The notes beneath the pieces are model-generated. The model searched no databases. It was not told the origin of the DNA and was given only the letters and a program-made list of their open reading frames with translations. The translations under genes were made by a program, and so were the position numbers. From Sphingobacterium athyrii (lineage in GTDB: Bacteria > Bacteroidota > Bacteroidia > Sphingobacteriales > Sphingobacteriaceae), in NCBI RefSeq assembly GCF_003071065.1, contig NZ_QCXX01000004.1:744614-808613 (forward strand): a DNA stretch of 64,000 nucleotides, given 5' to 3'. This document shows positions 24,706 through 34,650 of this stretch, one piece after another (within the stretch, counting starts at the first letter, position 1; each line of letters opens with the position of its first letter).

Positions 24706-26706
24706 TTAAATATAATTTATTAACGCTGTTATGGAATCTTGTGGAAGACTGCACGTCTTATTTTTACAAAGATATGCTTTTGTTTCCTTTCCGATTCTAT
24801 TCTCAAGGAGAGGAAGACTTTCTTCCGTGCCGCCGAGTACAATTTTGTTTGGGATATAATGTTGATCTAGTTCCTCACGAAAAGCTAATGCTCCCTCGCC
24901 TGTCAATGCAATTTCATTGATCCCATATATTTCTTCTAGCAATAATATTGCCCAATTTGAATAAGCGGAGCCGTAAGTTTTGATTTGAGGAAATACATTC
25001 GCCAGCAATTGATCAGCTATGGCGGTATAATTCTCATCATCAAAAAGTAAACCCAAACGTTTCAACTGGCGGACCATCGTGGAGGAGGAGGAGGGAATTA
25101 CGTTGTCCATGATTTCACTTTTTCGGGCGATCAGCTCTTCGGCTTCTGATGAAGTATAGTAAAATGTTTTCTGCTCCGCATCATAAAATAATCCGATGGC
25201 TTTGTCAGCCAATTGCCGTGCAATGGTCAACCATTTTTGATCAAATGTGGCTTCATATAAAGTGATAAAGGCTTCTATGGTGAAAGCATAATCATCCAAA
25301 AAACCCAATATCGCACGGTTTGCATCTCGTGGCTGATGCAAGATGGAGTTATTATCCTGAATCAGTTCCGTGCAAATAAACTGTGCATTGTTCAGGGCGA
25401 GATCCAGAAAATGATTGTTTCCTAGACTGCGGTAAGCATCAATTAGCCCTTTCAACAAGAGGGCATTCCAGGTGGTCAATAGCTTATGATCCAAACCTGG
25501 CCGTACGCGTTGTTCGCGATAATCAAATAGTTTCCGCTTGGAAGTTTTTAAAAAATCTGCCCATTCGTCAGCTGACATATTGACCTTCGTGGCAAGTTGG
25601 TCTGCATTAATGGCGCAAATGGGAACATTCGTATGTTCTTCTTCCCAGTTACCTTCTTCGGTAATATTAAAATATTGACTAAATAGCTCGGCGTCTTTGC
25701 CCAATACTTCATCGAATTCGGCTTTTGAAAAAGAGTAGTATTTTCCTTCAATACCTTCACTATCGGCGTCCAATGCGCTGTAGAAACCATGGTTGGGGGC
25801 AAGCATCTCCCTTTCGGCCCAGACAATCGTCTCTTCGATTATTCTTTTATAAAATGGGTCTTTATTCTGTTGATAAGCTTCGGCATAAAGGGAAAGTAAT
25901 TGACCATTGTCATAAAGCATTTTTTCAAAATGGGGGATATGCCAGTAGTGGTCTACTGAATAGCGTGCAAAACCACCCCCAATCTGGTCATAGATTCCTC
26001 CGGAACCGATTTTTTTCAGGGTAAAATGGACATGATTCAGGATTTCTTGGTCATTCGTAAGAACTGCATACTTTAAAAAGAACAGCCAGTTGTTGGGCAG
26101 CGGAAATTTAGGCGCTCTTTTATAGCCACCTTCTTTCTTGTCGAATGTTTCGCTCCAGGGTAAAACGATAGCTTCGAGATCCTTATGCGTATATTGTTCG
26201 GGAATGGGATGAATGGGAAGTTTCTCCGACCGTTGGATCCCATTCTCCAATTTATTGGCATAATCCAAAGCGACCTCAGGCTTTTCTTCCCACATCTGCG
26301 CAATCTGTAACAGGATGTTCTGCCAGTCATGGGGTTTGAAATAAGTGCCGCCATAAATTGGACGACCATCGGGCAGGCAGATGCAATTCAACGGCCATCC
26401 ACCGGCATTGGTCATCAGTTGGACAGCGAGCATGTATACTTGGTCGATATCAGGGCGTTCCTCGCGGTCGATTTTGATGGGCACGAAAAACTTGTTCATG
26501 GTCTGTGCAATAGCCGAGTTCTCAAAGCTCTCCCGTTCCATGACGTGACACCAATGGCAGGCTGAATAGCCTATGCTGACAATAATAAGTTTATTTTCTT
26601 CCTTCGCCTTTTTTAGGGCTTCCGCTCCCCAGGGCATCCAATCCACGGGATTGTGCGCATGCTGCTTAAGGTAAGGAGAGTTTTCAAACTGCAGTTGATT
26701 CGCCAT
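24706..26706 (-). CDS. YyaL/SSP411-family protein with N-terminal thioredoxin-like domain
   Basis: 666-residue protein. The N-terminal domain (DUF255, residues 1-165) is thioredoxin-like with CHWCH at 50-54 (ACHWCHVMERESF) and FVPIKIDREERPDID. The rest is an (alpha/alpha)-barrel resembling N-acylglucosamine epimerases (QIGGGFARYSVDHYWHIPHFEKMLYDN, LDADSEGIEGKYY). The family is widespread and its biochemical function is not settled; redox or sugar-related roles have been suggested. The C-terminus CKNKTCSLP adds a conserved cysteine pair. No partner genes adjoin it. Confidence 0.9.
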   Translation of the reverse strand: MANQLQFENSPYLKQHAHNPVDWMPWGAEALKKAKEENKLIIVSIGYSACHWCHVMERESFENSAIAQTMNKFFVPIKIDREERPDIDQVYMLAVQLMTNAGGWPLNCICLPDGRPIYGGTYFKPHDWQNILLQIAQMWEEKPEVALDYANKLENGIQRSEKLPIHPIPEQYTHKDLEAIVLPWSETFDKKEGGYKRAPKFPLPNNWLFFLKYAVLTNDQEILNHVHFTLKKIGSGGIYDQIGGGFARYSVDHYWHIPHFEKMLYDNGQLLSLYAEAYQQNKDPFYKRIIEETIVWAEREMLAPNHGFYSALDADSEGIEGKYYSFSKAEFDEVLGKDAELFSQYFNITEEGNWEEEHTNVPICAINADQLATKVNMSADEWADFLKTSKRKLFDYREQRVRPGLDHKLLTTWNALLLKGLIDAYRSLGNNHFLDLALNNAQFICTELIQDNNSILHQPRDANRAILGFLDDYAFTIEAFITLYEATFDQKWLTIARQLADKAIGLFYDAEQKTFYYTSSEAEELIARKSEIMDNVIPSSSSTMVRQLKRLGLLFDDENYTAIADQLLANVFPQIKTYGSAYSNWAILLLEEIYGINEIALTGEGALAFREELDQHYIPNKIVLGGTEESLPLLENRIGKETKAYLCKNKTCSLPQDSITALINYI

Positions 26707-26720
26707 AGGACGAAGGTAGG

Positions 26721-26746
26721 AAAAAAGCCTCCAGAATGGAGGCTTT
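26721..26746 (-). terminator. Terminator of the orphan lipoprotein gene
   Basis: AAAGCCTCCA (26724-26733) pairs with TGGAGGCTTT (26737-26746) around a 3-base loop; on the minus strand it is followed by a T run, 10 bp after the lipoprotein stop. Confidence 0.85.
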
Positions 26747-26756
26747 AATGTATTTT

Positions 26757-27596
26757 TTAATATTTAGGTTCTGCAATGATGAAATAAGTTTCAATGGCAT
26801 CTTTCGGAGAACCTACTAAGGCGATTGAAGAAGCTCCGTTTTCCCAAATCGCTACTGGAGTGTAATTCAACTTGTTTTTGAAAAGCATGATATACTTTTC
26901 ATCAAGTTCGGCTTGTTTATTTTGTGCAGAAACAAATTTAGGTGTACCAAACGTCGTTTGTGCCACTTCCATTAAATACTCTTTTCCTTTTTCCGGAGTT
27001 TGTTTTGGAAATTGATCTCCATAATAAAGACTCACATAACTATATGGATATTGCCCTTTCACATAGGTTTGATCTATACGATAGCCTTTTTTGTAGGAAT
27101 AAGACTGTCCGACAATGTTACTTGCCGGTGGATTTTCCCAATTGACATTAAAAAAATCTTTTCCTGCAATAGCTCTGAAGGTCAAACTAGATCTTTTTAT
27201 AACTTTACTATCTTTATAAAGGAGAAGGTTGAATTCATAATTACCAGGTTTGTTGAATGTAATCCCTCTATATGCCAGATTTCTCTCAGTGCGTGTATTG
27301 TAATGAAGAACATCGTCAATATGCCATACTACGGAATCCACAAAAACGTTATCCCAATCGATAAATGATCGGTAATCCTTATGGTTTTCTTCGTCATATA
27401 CTCCAACTAGTGTTTCTTTAAAAATATTAACCGTATTGACTTCAGTATGAACATTGATATTTTTAATCAACTTATCACTATAGGATATTGCTTCTTTTTC
27501 TGGTGTAACTACTTCTGGCGTTTCAGGATAATTGTCTTTAGCGCAAGAAAATAAAATGCAAGCAATACAACTCGCAAGGAAATATTTTTTTAACAT
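26757..27596 (-). CDS. Lipoprotein of unknown function
   Basis: 279-residue exported protein. A type II signal peptide with lipobox LFSC puts the acylated cysteine at residue 18; the residues after it (AKDNYPETPEVV) suggest surface or outer-membrane anchoring. The body reads as beta-rich, with WHIDDVLHYNTRTERNLAY and NKPGNYEFNLLLY resembling PKD/Ig-like strand patterns. No family assigned. It is divergent from the sigma-factor operon 180 bp away, which may or may not be linked. Confidence 0.7.
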   Translation of the reverse strand: MLKKYFLASCIACILFSCAKDNYPETPEVVTPEKEAISYSDKLIKNINVHTEVNTVNIFKETLVGVYDEENHKDYRSFIDWDNVFVDSVVWHIDDVLHYNTRTERNLAYRGITFNKPGNYEFNLLLYKDSKVIKRSSLTFRAIAGKDFFNVNWENPPASNIVGQSYSYKKGYRIDQTYVKGQYPYSYVSLYYGDQFPKQTPEKGKEYLMEVAQTTFGTPKFVSAQNKQAELDEKYIMLFKNKLNYTPVAIWENGASSIALVGSPKDAIETYFIIAEPKY

Positions 27597-27778
27597 TAAT
27601 TTGATTTTTCGTAAAAATAAAAAATATAATTGAAACTTACTTGTTGTGTGGCGTTTTGTTTTTTTTTACGTTAAGCTATTGCTTGGGCTTCATTCGTTGT
27701 AAATTAGATAGATTGGATGAAATCTCCGGGGATTTGATTACTTTTACATACGATTATTATTAGCTTTACCAAAGTCCT

Positions 27779-28393
27779 ATGTCAAACGACGTTGACCTGC
27801 TCAAAAAGATAGTTCATAAAGATAGAGATGCTTTTGAAACTATTTATAAAGCCTATTTCCGTAAATTATATACATTGTCTTTTCGGTACCTGAGAGATGA
27901 AGCTATCGCCGAGGAACTGACCAATGATGTATTTATGATGTTATGGGAGAATGCTGGAAAGCTGGCTATTAATCAATCATTGGGGGCCTATCTATCGCGG
28001 AGTGTCATCAACCTTTCACTTACTCACCTCAAAAAGAACCAGCGCCTGAAGGATCACAATCAGAATTATTTGAAGGATTTGAATCCGGCAGACGATTCGG
28101 ACCAAACCGATCACGCGACTTTATATGAATCCAAATTGTTAATGATCGAAAGTATATTAAAAGAGTTGCCTCCACAATGTAGGAAAATTGTTCTCATGAG
28201 TAAATACGATAAGATGAAACAGCAAGAAATTGCGGATCAATTGGGAATCTCCATTAAAACCGTCAAAAATCATTTGACCATTGCCTATGATAAAATTCGG
28301 GTTGCATTGGCAAAGCGAGAAGCATATGTGCTGTTCCTAATAGGCTTTTTATTTTTTTCATTAGGACTTTTAGTTCAGTTTGTTATCATATAG
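27779..28393 (+). CDS. ECF RNA polymerase sigma factor with C-terminal hydrophobic tail
   Basis: 204-residue sigma-70 family protein. Region 2 is about residues 22-60 (FRKLYTLSFRYLRDEAIAEELTNDVFMMLWE) and region 4 about 120-170 (LPPQCRKIVLMSK, QQEIADQLGISIKTVKNHL). Unusually, residues 183-204 form a hydrophobic stretch (VLFLIGFLFFSLGLL...) that could insert in the membrane. It is 2 bases upstream of a FecR anti-sigma gene, so it should direct expression of the receptor operon when the FecR protein is signalled. Confidence 0.92.
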   Translation: MSNDVDLLKKIVHKDRDAFETIYKAYFRKLYTLSFRYLRDEAIAEELTNDVFMMLWENAGKLAINQSLGAYLSRSVINLSLTHLKKNQRLKDHNQNYLKDLNPADDSDQTDHATLYESKLLMIESILKELPPQCRKIVLMSKYDKMKQQEIADQLGISIKTVKNHLTIAYDKIRVALAKREAYVLFLIGFLFFSLGLLVQFVII

Positions 28394-28395
28394 AT

Positions 28396-29409
28396 ATGGA
28401 AGAAAACAATACGTCAAGATTTATTCCTTATGACTTGATCCAGAAAGATTTGGATGGGGTTATTTCCGCTGAGGAAAGGCTGTTGCTTGAACGTTGGCTT
28501 TCTGAGGATGTGGAAAATCCGAAACGATATGATGAAGTCAGAACGCTATCCGATGACCTTATTGTGCTGGAGCATTATAAAAATGTGGATACCAATAGCC
28601 AGTGGGATAGATTTAAACAAGGCTTGGATCGGGTACAGGCAACTGATGAAGTAACGTTGCCTACACCTATGAAAACAATCTTGAAACCTTGGATGAAACT
28701 CGTAGCTGCGGCAGTGTTGCTGATGATTGGATTTGCATGCTACCTGAACTTTGACCGTTGGGTGGGGTATGAGAGCCAATTATATGGAACAGCCGAACAG
28801 GAGCGTATATTATTGCCCGATAGCTCCATCATGGTGCTGTATGCAGGTGCAGAAGCAAAATTCAATACACGCACATTTAATCAGCAACGTATTGTTGAAT
28901 TAAAAAAAGGAAAGGCATTTTTTGACGTAAGGCATGGCCGAACCTCTCCTTTCGTGGTCGAACTGACCCATAATTACGTGCGTGATATCGGTACATCCTT
29001 TGAAGTTAATTTACTCGCAGGGGATGTAGAGGTGCTGGTGAAAGAAGGTACCGTGGCTTTGAGCGGTGGAAAAGGAGCTGCAGCAAAAGAACTTATCCTG
29101 CAAAAGAACGAGAAGGGCTTCTTTAAAAAAGAGACCGCTGTACTATCAAAAGTTACCGTCGATGATTTAGAAAATGACTATAAGGTAGCACAGAAACTCA
29201 GTTACTCCAACGAACGCCTGGACAGTATCTGTTCGGATCTTGAAAAGCGTTTTCAATCTCATATTGTTGTGGTTGGTGACAATTTGAAAGCACGGAAGCT
29301 AAGCATGTATTTCGATGGCCAATCACTGAATGAAATTGTGCAGATTCTTTCCAAGACTTTAAATGTGAAATGGAAAGCGAGTAAAAAAGGATACAGTATC
29401 TACGAATAG
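28396..29409 (+). CDS. FecR-family anti-sigma factor
   Basis: 337-residue inner-membrane regulator. The cytoplasmic N-terminus (1-95) should hold the sigma factor. One membrane helix (about 97-117, LVAAAVLLMIGFACYL) leads to the periplasmic FecR domain (about 130-225: YGTAEQERILLPDSSIMVL, FFDVRH, YVRDIGTSFEVN) and a C-terminal DUF4974 domain (265-337) that resembles the receptor's STN partner. It senses receptor occupancy and controls the sigma factor encoded 2 bases upstream. 18 bases separate it from the receptor gene. Confidence 0.92.
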   Translation: MEENNTSRFIPYDLIQKDLDGVISAEERLLLERWLSEDVENPKRYDEVRTLSDDLIVLEHYKNVDTNSQWDRFKQGLDRVQATDEVTLPTPMKTILKPWMKLVAAAVLLMIGFACYLNFDRWVGYESQLYGTAEQERILLPDSSIMVLYAGAEAKFNTRTFNQQRIVELKKGKAFFDVRHGRTSPFVVELTHNYVRDIGTSFEVNLLAGDVEVLVKEGTVALSGGKGAAAKELILQKNEKGFFKKETAVLSKVTVDDLENDYKVAQKLSYSNERLDSICSDLEKRFQSHIVVVGDNLKARKLSMYFDGQSLNEIVQILSKTLNVKWKASKKGYSIYE

Positions 29410-29427
29410 AGACTGGGGAGTATTGCT

Positions 29428-31998
29428 ATGAAGGGTATTGTTCTGTCTCGTTTTCTCTTGTTGTGCTGGCTGATTATTTTCACTTATTCAAAATCATCTG
29501 GCCAAAGCAATCTCTCGGATTTGCAAGTTTCCATCGATACAAAAAATAAAGAGATCATTCAGATTTTGACAGAAATCAATAAAAATTACGGGATTTCTAT
29601 GTCCTATGATGAGCAGATCTTTAACAGAAATATTGTTTATGGTAGGAACTTCAACAAATCCAGCCTGGAGGATCTTCTTGCGTATCTGCTGAAGGACTCG
29701 AAAATTGGTTTTACAGTGATCAACAGGGCATTGATTCTTTATCCTGAGGATAAAACTTTCACCATCAAAGGGCGTGTTGTTGACAGTTTGAGCGGAGAGA
29801 GTCTGATTGGCGCCAATCTGGTAATTGCTGGAAAAAATAGAACCGGTTTTAGTAACAACTATGGTTTCTATTCATTGACGCTTCCTAAAAGCAATCATGA
29901 CTGTGTGGTTAGTTACCTTGGCTATCGCACAAAAAATATGCGCTTTACACCCGAAATGGAAAATGGTTACCTTGTCATTAAGCTATCACCTATGGATATG
30001 AACCTGAAAGAGGTTGTTATTGATAGTGATTCGATTGTTGCTGATAGAGAGCAACAGCGTCTCAATGAGAAAATAAACTGGGCCCGCTTCCGGAATAATT
30101 CATTTTATAAGGGTGAAGCAGATATTATAAAAGTTTTGCAGATGCAAAACGGTATTAATGGACTCACTGAAGGAGGAAGTAATCTTTTTGTACGTGGTAG
30201 TGGAAAAGATCAGAACCTTATTCTGCTTGATGAAGCTGTTGTTTACAATCCCTCACATTTATTTGGCCTGACGTCTGTATTCAATTCGGATATTTTAAAA
30301 CACACGCAGATTTATAAGGATGGGATACCTGCTAATTATGGTGGCAGACTAGCGTCCATTATGGAAATGAACACAAGAGATGGCGACAATGGGGCTATGC
30401 ATTTTTTTGGTGGAACAAGCCTTTTGGTTGCTCGTTTAGGGGCAGAGGGGCCATTTATCAAAAGGGGTAAAGGATCTTTTTTGGTTACAGCACGCTCCAG
30501 CATTTCAAATCTATTAAATACGGAGTATCGGTTATTTAATGTCAAGGGAACCTATAGTGATTATAATGTCAAATTGAACTATGCTTTCTCAGAACGGAAT
30601 AAGATCTATCTTTCAGGGTATGTCGGACAGGACGAGGTAGTAGCTCTCAATAAAAATACAAATCGTTGGGGTAATTGGACTTCAACGTTGCGGTGGAATT
30701 ATGTACATAGTCCACGTTTGTTTATGAATATCTCTGCAATTCTTAGTAATTATCGCAACAAACTGGATGTCAGCAAGCCAGAATCTTCTGATAATAGAAC
30801 CTGGCTGACGCAAATCAGGGATAAAAGCTTAAAAGCAGATTTTACCTATTTTATGGGATTAGAGCGAACACTGGATTTTGGAGCTCAGGCTACCCTTCAT
30901 CGCTTTAAACCAGGCGAGATTGCTCCCGTGGATGTCAACAATGAGGATAATATTTTTAGAGCACAAACGTATGAATATACCGGATACGCCTCGTTTAACT
31001 GGAAAATAGATTCCTCCTTCCGAGTCGTATTGGGTACTCGCGTGAATGCATTTTCCAGTACTTCTTTTGGAAGGTATTACTTACTGAATAACAATCAGTA
31101 TAAAATGTTGGCTGAAGAGGCCGATAAAAGGAAAGCCTATTATGGGCTGGAACCTCGTATTACAATGATGTATAGATTTGGTTCAGGATATAGTGTGAGA
31201 TTGTCTTACAATAGACTGTATCAATACCTCCAACTTCTACAAAATGACGAGTTGGCATTTTCCTCGTTGGAAGCTTGGATACCTGCAGGACAGAATATCA
31301 AACCGCAATACGCGGATGCATTCTCTTTTCGGATACATAAAATGATCTATAAAGGAGCTATTAGCATAGAAGGATATTGGAAAAAGATGAAAAATCAAGT
31401 TGAGCTGATTGATCATGCACAGCTTATCTTAAATCCTTTTATCGAAACGCAGGTCAAGCAAGGGAATGGCCGTATGTATGGTGTGGAATTCTCACTGAAT
31501 AAAAGAATTGGAAGCTTTGATGGTACATTTTTTTATAGCTGGTCTCGTTCTTTTCGTACAATTGCTGGAATTAATAAAGGTCAGGAATATGTTGCAAATG
31601 CTGATATTCCTCATGTTTTAAAAAGCAACTTATCCTATAGTATCAATCGTTTTATGCATTTAAATGCATTTTATACGGTGCAGTCCGGCCGTCCCTTGAC
31701 GTATCCTATGGGTTTTACCGAATATGAAGGAATAGTCGTTCCGATTTATTCTAATAGAAATTCGCATCGAATGCCCTTGTTCAGCCGTTTAGATATCAGT
31801 TGTTCAATAGATCTAGAAACAAAAAAACAAAGAGAAACGGGGCGACGGAACACGCTGAACATCGGCCTCTACAATGTGCTAGACCGGCGCAATCCACTTT
31901 ATTATAGCTTTTCCGAAGATGATAGTGGCAATCCGGCTGTTCAGCAGACTTCCTTTTCTGGAATTGTTCCGGCTATAAATTATGCAATTAGATTTTAA
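29428..31998 (+). CDS. TonB-dependent receptor with STN and carboxypeptidase-like domains
   Basis: 856-residue outer-membrane receptor. Signal peptide (1-26), then an STN domain (about 32-105, DTKNKEIIQILTEINKNYGISM) used for signalling to FecR, a CarboxypepD_reg-like domain (110-195, FTIKGRVVDSLSGESLIGAN), plug (about 225-330, NLFVRGSGKDQNLILLDEAVVYNPSHLFG) and a beta-barrel ending in INYAIRF. It is not a SusC and has no susD; a DUF4249 lipoprotein follows by 5 bases. The substrate (siderophore, metal, small organic) is unknown. Confidence 0.92.
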   Translation: MKGIVLSRFLLLCWLIIFTYSKSSGQSNLSDLQVSIDTKNKEIIQILTEINKNYGISMSYDEQIFNRNIVYGRNFNKSSLEDLLAYLLKDSKIGFTVINRALILYPEDKTFTIKGRVVDSLSGESLIGANLVIAGKNRTGFSNNYGFYSLTLPKSNHDCVVSYLGYRTKNMRFTPEMENGYLVIKLSPMDMNLKEVVIDSDSIVADREQQRLNEKINWARFRNNSFYKGEADIIKVLQMQNGINGLTEGGSNLFVRGSGKDQNLILLDEAVVYNPSHLFGLTSVFNSDILKHTQIYKDGIPANYGGRLASIMEMNTRDGDNGAMHFFGGTSLLVARLGAEGPFIKRGKGSFLVTARSSISNLLNTEYRLFNVKGTYSDYNVKLNYAFSERNKIYLSGYVGQDEVVALNKNTNRWGNWTSTLRWNYVHSPRLFMNISAILSNYRNKLDVSKPESSDNRTWLTQIRDKSLKADFTYFMGLERTLDFGAQATLHRFKPGEIAPVDVNNEDNIFRAQTYEYTGYASFNWKIDSSFRVVLGTRVNAFSSTSFGRYYLLNNNQYKMLAEEADKRKAYYGLEPRITMMYRFGSGYSVRLSYNRLYQYLQLLQNDELAFSSLEAWIPAGQNIKPQYADAFSFRIHKMIYKGAISIEGYWKKMKNQVELIDHAQLILNPFIETQVKQGNGRMYGVEFSLNKRIGSFDGTFFYSWSRSFRTIAGINKGQEYVANADIPHVLKSNLSYSINRFMHLNAFYTVQSGRPLTYPMGFTEYEGIVVPIYSNRNSHRMPLFSRLDISCSIDLETKKQRETGRRNTLNIGLYNVLDRRNPLYYSFSEDDSGNPAVQQTSFSGIVPAINYAIRF

Positions 31999-32003
31999 GA
32001 GTC

Positions 32004-32822
32004 ATGAAAATAATTATTTTGTTTCTTTTCCTTTCTGTTCTCCTATCCTGCGAAAAACCTGTAGTTGACAGGGATCAATCCTATGATATGATTGTTGAAG
32101 GCGGAATTAATACGCTCTATCAAGAACAATATATAGCGCTGAAGCGACTTAATATATCTTCGTCCGGAAGTAAGACTGAGGGAATAAGTGGCGCTGCAGT
32201 GACAGTAACTAATGGTCCCAATAGTATACTATTTGAGGATCTTGGAGATGGCCTTTATAAAGGCAGTTTATTTAATCTGAAAGATACAGTCAACAACCTT
32301 TTTCAGTTAAAAATTGAGTCAAATGGCAAGATATATGAGGCTCAAGATCAGCTTATTCCCATCGTGCCAGTAGAAAAATCTTTTATTCCTGTAGAGAAAT
32401 CGGATGCTCGTCAGAATTGGCATGTAAAGGTCTCCACTTATTTATTTGGCATGCGAAACTCAAATAAATGGTTGATTTTGCCAAAAAGGGAACTTTCGAA
32501 TGAAAGTATTACGGTATTTAAAGCGCCCTTCAGTTACAGTTTTAAGTTCGGAGCGCCGAATGTGTTAAATACCTTGCTGACGTCAACTTATAGTTATGAA
32601 ATGAGCAAAAAGGATAGCTTATTCATTGCAAAATTTGCTATTTCTCCCCGATATGCTAAGTTTCTTTACAATTTATTCCAAGAGACAAAATGGAAAGGGC
32701 TGCTGTCTGCCGTTCCGGCAAATGTACAGGGAAATATTTCGGGCAATGCGCTGGGCTATTTCTATGTAATGGATGGTGTAGAAAAAACGGTTTCAATGAA
32801 AAATATCAGGGATAGTAAATAA
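32004..32822 (+). CDS. DUF4249-family lipoprotein
   Basis: 272-residue exported lipoprotein: signal peptide with lipobox LLSC (Cys16) followed by EKPVV. DUF4249 features are the early VEGGINTLYQEQYIALKR strand, SGAAVTVTNG and GLYKGS turns. DUF4249 proteins accompany STN-containing TonB receptors in Bacteroidota and probably sit on the outer leaflet as receptor partners. It is the last gene of the sigma/FecR/receptor operon, followed by a strong terminator. Confidence 0.82.
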   Translation: MKIIILFLFLSVLLSCEKPVVDRDQSYDMIVEGGINTLYQEQYIALKRLNISSSGSKTEGISGAAVTVTNGPNSILFEDLGDGLYKGSLFNLKDTVNNLFQLKIESNGKIYEAQDQLIPIVPVEKSFIPVEKSDARQNWHVKVSTYLFGMRNSNKWLILPKRELSNESITVFKAPFSYSFKFGAPNVLNTLLTSTYSYEMSKKDSLFIAKFAISPRYAKFLYNLFQETKWKGLLSAVPANVQGNISGNALGYFYVMDGVEKTVSMKNIRDSK

Positions 32823-32848
32823 ACGTTGTAGCAGATAAAAAGTGAATT

Positions 32849-32885
32849 AAAAGCCTTATGCAAGTCGAAATTGCATAAGGCTTTT
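32849..32885 (+). terminator. Operon terminator, 15-bp stem
   Basis: 32849-32863 and 32871-32885 pair perfectly around the 7-base loop GTCGAAA, with a T run at the end, 27 bp after the DUF4249 stop. Confidence 0.9.
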
Positions 32886-33037
32886 TCTATATGTCAAATT
32901 GCTGGAATCATATTTTTAATTTTTTTTTAAAAATTGACCAGATTGACTAGGACTTTTTTAGCCATCAGTTGTCACTATTACAAGATTGGACTATTCAGGA
33001 GATATGTTCCGGGACCTATCGTTCTTTAATCTATATT

Positions 33038-33529
33038 TTAATCAACAATCTGTACAAGATCGGCACAGTTGCCACTAAGCATTTGAAAGGTAAAGCCGGC
33101 ATCGATCTTAACCTCTGCAAATGATGAGGTGCGGAGATAAGCTGACTTTCTGGTTAGGTATTCCACCAAGTCCGTCAATGTCGGGTTGTGCCCAAAAAGT
33201 AAGACATGATCAATATGATCGGGGATGGTGTTGATGACTGAAAGCAAATGCTTGTAGGTGCACTCATAAATAGACTCTTCCATCTGAATATCAAATGATG
33301 AAGCACCCATAACGTCTAAAAAAACACGGGCGGTTTGTAAGGCTCTATTAGCTGGCGAACTGATCACAATGCTGTTTTCATCGAGTGTGAGTTTGGCTGC
33401 AAGTTTCTCTGCGACCTGTTTTGCGTGTTGTATGCCCTCGGAAGTCAATGCACGATCAAAGTCATTGACCCCGGGAATGGTTTCGGCTTTAGCATGTCGG
33501 ATGATATAAAGTTTTTTACTGTTGTTCAT
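33038..33529 (-). CDS. sixA: SixA-like histidine phosphatase
   Basis: 163-residue cytosolic phosphohistidine phosphatase. The catalytic RHG-type motif is LYIIRHAKAE at residues 6-15; SSPANRALQTARVF and LFGHNPTLTDLVEYL supply the other arginine and the second histidine. The frame is open 28 codons further to 33613, but those residues do not look like the family and the ATG at 33527-33529 gives the normal SixA length. SixA dephosphorylates phosphohistidine proteins; the target here is unknown. Divergent from the glycan cluster. Confidence 0.85.
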   Translation of the reverse strand: MNNSKKLYIIRHAKAETIPGVNDFDRALTSEGIQHAKQVAEKLAAKLTLDENSIVISSPANRALQTARVFLDVMGASSFDIQMEESIYECTYKHLLSVINTIPDHIDHVLLFGHNPTLTDLVEYLTRKSAYLRTSSFAEVKIDAGFTFQMLSGNCADLVQIVD

Positions 33530-33660
33530 GATTAAAATTTTTGATTCTATACTATTAACGTTTTTGTTCTCCATTTCATTGTGTTTGTGGCAGGGAGACA
33601 GCAGGTCTTGCATATGAATACAAATAATCGTAAACGAAGTTTTGAAAAAGTATATAATAT

Positions 33661-34650
33661 ATGTATAATTATTGCACCTTATTTAATTCATTGTACCTTT
33701 CACGCGGACTGGCCTTGTATCGGTCGCTTGAAAAGTGCGTAAGGAACTTTCATCTTTATATTTTTGCATTTGATGATGAATGTTATAACATTCTGAAGCG
33801 TATGGAGCTGTCTCATGCTACCATCATCTCTTTGTCGGATTTTGAAGATGAGCAATTATTGGCTGTCAAACCCACACGTACAGTAGGAGAATATTGTTGG
33901 ACCTGTACACCGTCTATTATTTTATATAGCATCCGTAATTATGATCTGTCAAACTGTACCTATTTAGATGCCGATTTATTTTTTTATGCGGACCCTGCCG
34001 TTTTAATAGAGGAAGCTAAAGGGGCGTCAGTAATTATAACCCCACATCGGTATAGTGCGATGTATGAAGATAGTGAATCGGGCGGAACTTATTGCGTACA
34101 GTTTGTTTACTTTAAAAACTCACCTGAGGGAATAGCAGTCTTGGAATGGTGGCGTGCAGCCTGTATCGAGTGGTGCTATAATCGGAGAGAGCCTGGACGA
34201 TTTGGGGATCAAAAATATTTGGATGTGTGGACATCGAAATTTACTGGGATACATGTATTGGAGCATCTCGGTGGCGGAGTTGCGCCCTGGAATGTTCAGC
34301 AATATGAATTCGAACATAAAATAGGGCAAGTTTGGGGAAGGGAGCTTTCGAGCCAACAGTTGTTTCCAGTGATATTTTATCACTTTCATGGATTAAAATA
34401 TGCAGAGAAGAATTCTTTTACACTATCTAACTACTATACATTAAACGATAATGACATCGAATTTCTCTACAAGCCATATATCAAGATGTTAACATGTGCT
34501 GACCGGGAGATCAAAGCATTATCGCGTAAGATTGTTTCGCATGAAATCAATGAAATTCCACGTATCAGAACTTCACTGCGCCGTATGTTTAAATTATATG
34601 CACTCGGCAAATTTAGAGAATACTATCACAAATCCTATTTTTTAAGATAA
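33661..34650 (+). CDS. GT-A-type glycosyltransferase, first gene of the glycan cluster
   Basis: 329-residue cytosolic or membrane-associated enzyme. GT-A features: an N-terminal LFNSLYLSRGLALYRSL fold and the metal-binding DxD in CTYLDADLFFYADP (about residue 100). TVGEYCWTCTPS and VEHLGGGVAPW-like (LEHLGGGVAPWNVQ) are typical of a Bacteroidota glycosyltransferase group near the GT8-like fold. Sugar unknown. Its TAA shares a base with the ATG of fdtA, so it belongs to an operon with the aminosugar genes and may transfer that sugar. Confidence 0.75.
   Translation: MYNYCTLFNSLYLSRGLALYRSLEKCVRNFHLYIFAFDDECYNILKRMELSHATIISLSDFEDEQLLAVKPTRTVGEYCWTCTPSIILYSIRNYDLSNCTYLDADLFFYADPAVLIEEAKGASVIITPHRYSAMYEDSESGGTYCVQFVYFKNSPEGIAVLEWWRAACIEWCYNRREPGRFGDQKYLDVWTSKFTGIHVLEHLGGGVAPWNVQQYEFEHKIGQVWGRELSSQQLFPVIFYHFHGLKYAEKNSFTLSNYYTLNDNDIEFLYKPYIKMLTCADREIKALSRKIVSHEINEIPRIRTSLRRMFKLYALGKFREYYHKSYFLR

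Noticed and set aside
33530..33613. N-terminal extension of SixA
   Set aside because: Residues are unlike the family; the ATG at 33527-33529 gives the expected length.
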